Translations under genes and position numbers: made by a program
Shown: in pieces, positions 59,947 through 64,000 of the stretch
Layout: each line of letters begins with the position of its first letter
How positions within the stretch are numbered: the stretch's first letter is position 1
Assembly: GCF_017308015.1 (NCBI RefSeq)
Contig: NZ_JAFKFW010000007.1
Coordinates: forward strand, 118,844-182,843
Source of the DNA: Allobosea sp.
Lineage (GTDB): Bacteria > Pseudomonadota > Alphaproteobacteria > Rhizobiales > Beijerinckiaceae
DNA length: 64,000 nt
Direction of reading: 5' to 3'
The notes under the pieces: generated by a model
Database searches by the model: none
What the model saw: the letters and a program-made list of their open reading frames with translations, nothing else
What the model was told of the DNA's origin: nothing

Positions 59947-61218
59947 TCATCGCCCCGCTGCACGTTCCTTTGCCGCTCTTTCCTGCATCAAGGCACGCTC
60001 CCGCGCATTCTGCGTGAGCGCGACCGCACGTTCGAAAGCCTCCGCCGCCTCGAGATGGCGGCCGAGCTTGGCGAGCAGATCGCCACGTACGCTCGGCAGC
60101 AGATGGTATCGTTTGAGCGCCGGCTCCTCTGCCAGCGCGTCGATCAGGGCGAGCCCCGCTTCCGGGCCCTCCGCCATGCTGACCGCCACCGCACGGTTGA
60201 GTTCGACGACCGGTGACGGCGTCACCTGCCCCAACACCGTGTAGAGCGCGACGATGCGAGGCCAATCGGTCTCCTCGGCGGTCCGGGCGCGAGCATGACA
60301 GGCGGCGAGCGCGGCCTGCAGCAGATACGGCCCCGGCGTCGTCGCGGCGAGCCGCTGCGCCTGTTCCAGCGCCGTCAGACCACGCCCGATCAGCAACTGG
60401 TCCCAGCGGGCGCGGTTCTGGTCGAGCAGCAGGATCGGCTCGCCATCCGGACCGACGCGCGCCCGAAGCCGCGAGGCCTGCAACTCCATCAGCGCGACGA
60501 GGCCGTGGACCTCGGGCTCGTCAGGCGCAAGCGCCGCCAGGATGCGGCCGAGCCGCAGCGCCTCCTCGCACAGGCCGGGCCGGACCCAGTCCTCGCCAGC
60601 CGTGGCCGAATAGCCTTCGTTGAAGATGAGATAGACGACCTCCAGCACCGAGGCGAGGCGCGCGCCGAGTTCTGTGCCGGCCGGCACCTCATAGGGGACC
60701 CTGGCTTCGCTCAGCGTCTTCTTGGCGCGCACGATGCGCTGCGCCATGGTCGGCTCCGGCACCAGGAAGGCGCGCGCGATCTCGTCGGTCGTCAGTCCGC
60801 CCAGCAGCCGCAGCGTCAGCGCGATCCGCGCCTCCTTCGGCAGCACCGGGTGACAGGCCGTGAAGATGAGGCGCAGCAGATCGTCGCCCACCTCGTCATC
60901 GAGCGTCTCGTCGAGATCCGGCATCGCCGGCCCTTCAGTGTCGATGTCGCGGCCGATCTCGTCCTGCTTGCGCCGTGCCATGATCTCGTGGCGGGCGGCA
61001 TCGAGCGCGCGATGCTTGGCGACCTGCATCAGCCAGGCCGCCGGATTGCGCGGAACGCCCTCTTCCGGCCACTGCTTCAAGGCCGCGACGAGCGCGTCCT
61101 GCGCCAGCTCCTCGGCCCGGCCGACATCGCGCGTCACGCGCGCGAGCCCCGCGATCAACCGGGGCGCCTCCATGCGCCAGACCGTCTCGATGGTGCGGTG
61201 TGCATCGCTGCCCGACAT
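59947..61218 (-). CDS. ECF42-type RNA polymerase sigma factor (DUF6596 / TPR tail)
   Basis: A 423-aa sigma factor: sigma-70 region 2 (TRDVGRAEELAQDALVAALK, NPAAWLMQVAKHRALDAARH) and region 4 (RIALTLRLLGGLTTDEIARA, PTMAQRIVRAKKTLSEAR) in the first 190 residues, then a long helical carboxy-terminal extension (VYLIFNEGYSATAGEDW, LNRAVAVSMAEGPEAGLALI) characteristic of ECF42. This group is encoded with DGPF/YciI proteins, as here: two such genes lie upstream on the same strand. ECF42 factors lack a classical membrane anti-sigma; the tail is thought to matter for activity. Confidence 0.93.
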   Translation of the reverse strand: MSGSDAHRTIETVWRMEAPRLIAGLARVTRDVGRAEELAQDALVAALKQWPEEGVPRNPAAWLMQVAKHRALDAARHEIMARRKQDEIGRDIDTEGPAMPDLDETLDDEVGDDLLRLIFTACHPVLPKEARIALTLRLLGGLTTDEIARAFLVPEPTMAQRIVRAKKTLSEARVPYEVPAGTELGARLASVLEVVYLIFNEGYSATAGEDWVRPGLCEEALRLGRILAALAPDEPEVHGLVALMELQASRLRARVGPDGEPILLLDQNRARWDQLLIGRGLTALEQAQRLAATTPGPYLLQAALAACHARARTAEETDWPRIVALYTVLGQVTPSPVVELNRAVAVSMAEGPEAGLALIDALAEEPALKRYHLLPSVRGDLLAKLGRHLEAAEAFERAVALTQNARERALMQERAAKERAAGR

Positions 61219-61280
61219 GGGAAGCGATACACACCATCAGCCCATCGGCTGACAAGTGGCACCGGCAAGGCGTCGATCGG

Positions 61281-61706
61281 TCAGCGCTGCCCCTCGGACT
61301 CGGCCTTGAGCCGGTCCCACTGCGCCGCGGCTTCCGGCGTGACGATCTCGCCGAAATCGGCCAGCTCGTACAATGGCCGGATCTCGATCTCGGAGGGACC
61401 GGGCATCGGGTTGGGGCAGCGCTTGACCCAGGCGATCGCCTCGTCAAGCGACGCGCATTCCCACAGCCAGTAGCCGGCAACGAGTTCCTTGGTTTCGGCG
61501 AAGGGGCCATCGACGACAGCACGCTTGGCGCCGTCGAACTGGACGCGCGCCCCCTTGGAACTCGGCTGCAGGCCGTCGCCACCCTTCATGATGCCCGCTT
61601 TCACCAGCTCTTCATTGTAGGCCATCATCGCCTCGAGCAGTTCCTGGGTCGGCGGCGCGCCGGCTTCGCTATCCTTGGTCGCCTTGACCATCACCATGAA
61701 ACGCAT
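61281..61706 (-). CDS. YciI / DGPF-domain protein 1
   Basis: A 141-aa protein of the YciI-like fold with MRFMVMVKATKDSEAG at the start and the DGPF motif (VVDGPFAETKELVAGYWLWE) after GARVQF. DGPF proteins are typical partners of ECF42 sigma factors; their chemistry is not settled. It lies 66 bp after the second YciI gene and 62 bp before the sigma factor gene, same strand. It is a paralogue of the 61773 product. Confidence 0.93.
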   Translation of the reverse strand: MRFMVMVKATKDSEAGAPPTQELLEAMMAYNEELVKAGIMKGGDGLQPSSKGARVQFDGAKRAVVDGPFAETKELVAGYWLWECASLDEAIAWVKRCPNPMPGPSEIEIRPLYELADFGEIVTPEAAAQWDRLKAESEGQR

Positions 61707-61772
61707 CGGTTTTCTCCTTTGAAAGGCGAAAGCACGGCTCGCGCCTGGATCGGATTTTGGAGTTTACGTCGC

Positions 61773-62195
61773 TCAGCTTGCGAGCTTCGCCGCGCCGGCC
61801 AGGATGCGCTCTTCCTGCGCGCGCAGCTCCGGCGTCAGCGCCTCGCCGAAATCTGCCATCTCGAAAATGCGGCGCAATTCGATCTCCGCGCCGTCGTCGA
61901 AGGGCGCGCGCTTCAACCATTCGACGGCCTCCTCGAAGGACTTCACCTGCCAGATCCAGAAGCCGCAGAGCAGTTCCTTCGTTTCGGCGAAGGGGCCATC
62001 CGTGATCACCCGCTCGCTGCCCGAGAAGCGCATGCGGAGGCCCTTCGCGCTCGGATGCAGGCCGTCGCCCGCCAGCATGATGCCGGCCTTCACCAGTTCC
62101 TCGTTATAGGCCCCCATCCGGGTGAGGAGTTCTTCGCTCGGCATGATGCCGGCTTCACTGTCCTTGCTGGCCTTGACCAGAACCATGACACGCAT
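61773..62195 (-). CDS. YciI / DGPF-domain protein 2
   Basis: A 140-aa YciI-like protein beginning MRVMVLVKASKDSEAG with DGPF in ITDGPFAETKELLCGFWIWQ. ATG 62193-62195 has AAGGAG upstream. It is the first gene of the operon YciI-YciI-ECF42 and about 70 bp downstream of a TGTCGA-N17-CGAC promoter. Strong similarity to the downstream gene points to a local duplication. Confidence 0.93.
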   Translation of the reverse strand: MRVMVLVKASKDSEAGIMPSEELLTRMGAYNEELVKAGIMLAGDGLHPSAKGLRMRFSGSERVITDGPFAETKELLCGFWIWQVKSFEEAVEWLKRAPFDDGAEIELRRIFEMADFGEALTPELRAQEERILAGAAKLAS

Positions 62196-62267
62196 CGGCT
62201 TTCTCCTTGGTTTGGGAGAACCGGGCGGCTCCGGCGCGGACCGCCGAAACCCGTTCTCTGACTGCAC

Positions 62268-62294
62268 GTCGAACGGGCGCGGCTGGAATCGACA
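62268..62294 (-). promoter_or_regulatory. Predicted ECF42-type promoter (TGTCGA-N17-CGAC)
   Basis: On the minus strand TGTCGA (62294-62289) is followed after 17 bp by CGAC (62271-62268). The reported ECF42 consensus, as I recall, is TGTCGA at -35 and CGA/TC at -10. It sits about 73 bp upstream of the first YciI start codon, so the sigma factor probably activates its own operon. Confidence 0.6.
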
Positions 62295-62376
62295 GCGCCG
62301 GAAATCTTTTTTCGATTTTTTTGCGGGGCCGCCCGCGCGCTCATTCAGAGCCGAACGCGGGCGCCGCCGTTTCGGT

Positions 62377-63717
62377 TCAGGCGCTGCGCGGCAGGGCCTC
62401 CAGGAAGCGGGCCGGCTCGCCCTGCGACGGGGCCGTCAGTTCGCCCTCCCACATCACCTTGAGGCCGCGCACGAAGGTGCCGACCGGCCAGCCGGTGACG
62501 GTGACGCCGTCATAGGGCGTCCAGCCGCATTTCGAGGCGCTCCATTCCTTGGTGATGGTCTCGCGGCGCTTGAGGTCGACGATGGTGAAATCCGCGTCGT
62601 AGCCGACCGCGATCCGGCCCTTGCCCTCCAGCCCGAAGATGCGCTGCGGGCCCGCGCTGCTGAGATCGACGAAGCGCTCCAGCGTCAGCCGGCCGGCATT
62701 CACATGGTCAAGCATGATCGGCACCAGAGTCTGTACGCCCGGCATGCCGGAATGGCTCGCCGGGTAGGGATGGTGCTTCTCCTCATGGGTATGCGGCGCA
62801 TGGTCCGAGCCGAGCACGTCGACGATGCCCTGCTCGACACCCCACCAGATGCGCTGGCGATGGCTGTCGTCGCGGATCGGCGGGTTCATCTGGGCATAGG
62901 TGCCGAGTCGCTCGTAGCAATCCGGCGCAACCAGCGTCAGGTGGTTCGGCAGCACCTCGACGGTCGCGACATCCTTATGATCCTTCAGGAAGACCATCTC
63001 CTCACCCGTCGAGATGTGCAGGATATGGACACGTGCACCGGTCTCCCGCGCGATCCGCACCAGTCGCTTCGTGCAGGTCAGCGCCACCTCGGGCGAGCGC
63101 CAGACCGGATGGCTCGAGGGATCGCCCTCGACACGCAGGGGCATACGCTCGCGCAGCATTCCCTCGTCTTCGGAATGGAAGGCGGCGCGGCGGCGCGTGC
63201 GCTTCAGGATCTCGGCGACGCCGCGATCGTCCTCCACCAGCAGATCGCCGGTCGAGGAGCCCATGAACACCTTGATGCCGGCCGCGCCGGGGAGCCGTTC
63301 CAGCTCCGGCACGTCATGGACGTTCTCATGGGTGCCGCCGACCCAGAAGGCGAAATCGCAATGCATGCGATGGCGCCCACGCCTGACCTTGTCGGCCAGC
63401 GCCTCCGGCGTCGTCGTCTGGGGAATGGTGTTCGGCATCTCGAAGACGCAGGTCACGCCGCCGAGCGCGGCCGAGCGCGAACCGCTCTCCAGGTCTTCCT
63501 TGTGGTCGAGACCCGGCTCGCGGAAATGCACCTGGGAGTCGATCACGCCAGGGAGGATGTGCAGGCCGGTGCAATCGATGACCTCGCCGGCCGAGGCTTG
63601 GCTGAGATCGCCGAGCGCCATGATCTTGCCGCCGGTGACGCCGACATCGCGCGCGACGCGCCCGTCCTGGTTCACCACCGTGCCGCCCTTGAGGATGACG
63701 TCGTAGGTCTGGGGCAT
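62377..63717 (-). CDS. Dihydroorotase (PyrC class I-like)
   Basis: A 446-aa cyclic amidohydrolase. Signature parts are PGVIDSQVHFREPGLDHKED (metal site), GVTCVFEMPNTIPQ, GIKVFMGSSTG, ARVHILHISTGEEM, VDVLGSDHAPHTHEEK and SGMPGVQTLVP. It acts in pyrimidine synthesis or as a related amidohydrolase. Odd point: the usual DxHVHxR metal motif reads D-S-Q-V-H-F-R, with Gln in place of the first His; from memory this variant recurs in a Hyphomicrobiales group. The GC-rich region between it and the YciI operon has the poly-T stretch of the plus strand at 62307-62321. Confidence 0.88.
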   Translation of the reverse strand: MPQTYDVILKGGTVVNQDGRVARDVGVTGGKIMALGDLSQASAGEVIDCTGLHILPGVIDSQVHFREPGLDHKEDLESGSRSAALGGVTCVFEMPNTIPQTTTPEALADKVRRGRHRMHCDFAFWVGGTHENVHDVPELERLPGAAGIKVFMGSSTGDLLVEDDRGVAEILKRTRRRAAFHSEDEGMLRERMPLRVEGDPSSHPVWRSPEVALTCTKRLVRIARETGARVHILHISTGEEMVFLKDHKDVATVEVLPNHLTLVAPDCYERLGTYAQMNPPIRDDSHRQRIWWGVEQGIVDVLGSDHAPHTHEEKHHPYPASHSGMPGVQTLVPIMLDHVNAGRLTLERFVDLSSAGPQRIFGLEGKGRIAVGYDADFTIVDLKRRETITKEWSASKCGWTPYDGVTVTGWPVGTFVRGLKVMWEGELTAPSQGEPARFLEALPRSA

Positions 63718-63739
63718 GGCGGATCTCCGGGAGGTTGAG

Positions 63740-63845
63740 CGCGAAGCATTTTCAAGCGAGGTGGATACCGGTTCGCGTGAAGAAAATGCAAGAAAACAAG
63801 GAGCTAGAGTAACTCCGCGATTCGGAGAAACGCGGAATTGCTCTG
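63740..63845. repeat. Extragenic palindromic repeat, copy A
   Basis: GTTCGCGTGAAGAAAATGCA (63771-63790) differs by one base from the block in copy B. It is followed by the inverted pair AGAGTAACTCCGCG (63806-63819) and CGCGGAATTGCTCT (63831-63844). The element stands in the gap after the dihydroorotase start. Presence of three related copies in 64 kb points to an abundant interspersed repeat. Confidence 0.75.
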
Positions 63846-63972
63846 GCGGCCGATGCAGCCTACCTATCGGCCAACGCGCCGTCCCGGAAGCCCAAACAGT
63901 TTTCGGGTGGCGCCATCATCACCATTCGGCTGACGAGCCCCCGGCCCGATATCAGAACTGGAACGGCTGCCC

Positions 63973-64000
63973 ATGTCCGCAACCCGATTGATCGATCGCG
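63973..64000 (+). CDS. Possible gene start at window edge (partial)
   Basis: ATG 63973 opens a frame (MSATRLIDR) that continues out of the window. Too short to identify, and it may be chance. Nothing else coding is seen after copy A. Confidence 0.2.

Overview
This window is a GC-rich chromosomal segment (about two thirds G+C by eye) of an alphaproteobacterium, most likely of the order Hyphomicrobiales; gene content is compatible with a Bosea-like organism, but that is an inference without a database search. The main pointers are ctrA and sciP, a Caulobacter-type fliF-fliG-fliH-fliN-flbD block, GANTC (CcrM) sites upstream of ctrA, and an ECF42 sigma factor next to DGPF/YciI proteins. No phage, insertion sequence, CRISPR array or rRNA was seen; the one tRNA is elongator tRNA-Met(CAT).

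Left part (1-20.6 kb), flagellum and cell cycle: the 5' part of ctrA diverges from fliI; fliJ follows but is separated from fliI by an opposite-strand MFS gene. A stretch of accessory genes follows (GNAT, a small Cys-rich protein, DUF305, a flippase-like membrane protein, EamA). Then, on the minus strand in transcription order, come fliK, flgD, sciP, fliF, fliG, fliH, fliN and flbD, with flhA further on. flbD and flhA are separated by three plus-strand genes: an MFS transporter flanked by two related Tat-signal mini-proteins. CtrA-like boxes lie upstream of fliF and sciP.

Middle (20.8-35.9 kb): mnmA, a PmtA-like methyltransferase and tRNA-Met precede a large minus-strand catabolic cluster. 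It holds a Dpp/Opp-type ABC importer, an acetylpolyamine-amidohydrolase-like deacetylase, an aldehyde dehydrogenase, a GntR/FCD regulator, a hydroxylysine-kinase-like kinase, a PHYKPL/ETNPPL-like phospho-lyase and an M20 hydrolase. Kinase, phospho-lyase and aldehyde dehydrogenase form a complete logical route from a hydroxy-amine (5-hydroxylysine or ethanolamine) through a phospho-intermediate and an aldehyde to an acid. Palindromes with the core GATGCATC lie upstream of both the kinase and the transporter and are candidate operators of the GntR protein. This is the most interesting system in the window.

Right part (36-64 kb): a QseBC/PmrAB-like two-component system diverges from dsbA-like and L,D-transpeptidase genes, with a CTTAAG-N5-CTTAAG box between them. 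Next are a LysR-controlled ABC transporter operon ending in a CocE/NonD hydrolase, an FAD amine oxidase, an Lrp-type regulator diverging from putA, and a proline-racemase-family enzyme whose active site (Cys91/Thr255) indicates trans-3-hydroxy-L-proline dehydratase rather than 4-hydroxyproline epimerase. A decayed LysR region, pgm and ugd (UDP-glucuronate supply), the YciI-YciI-ECF42 operon with a matching promoter, and a dihydroorotase gene complete the window. Several genes could together use collagen-derived amino acids (hydroxylysine, 3-hydroxyproline, proline, peptides), but that link is an inference.
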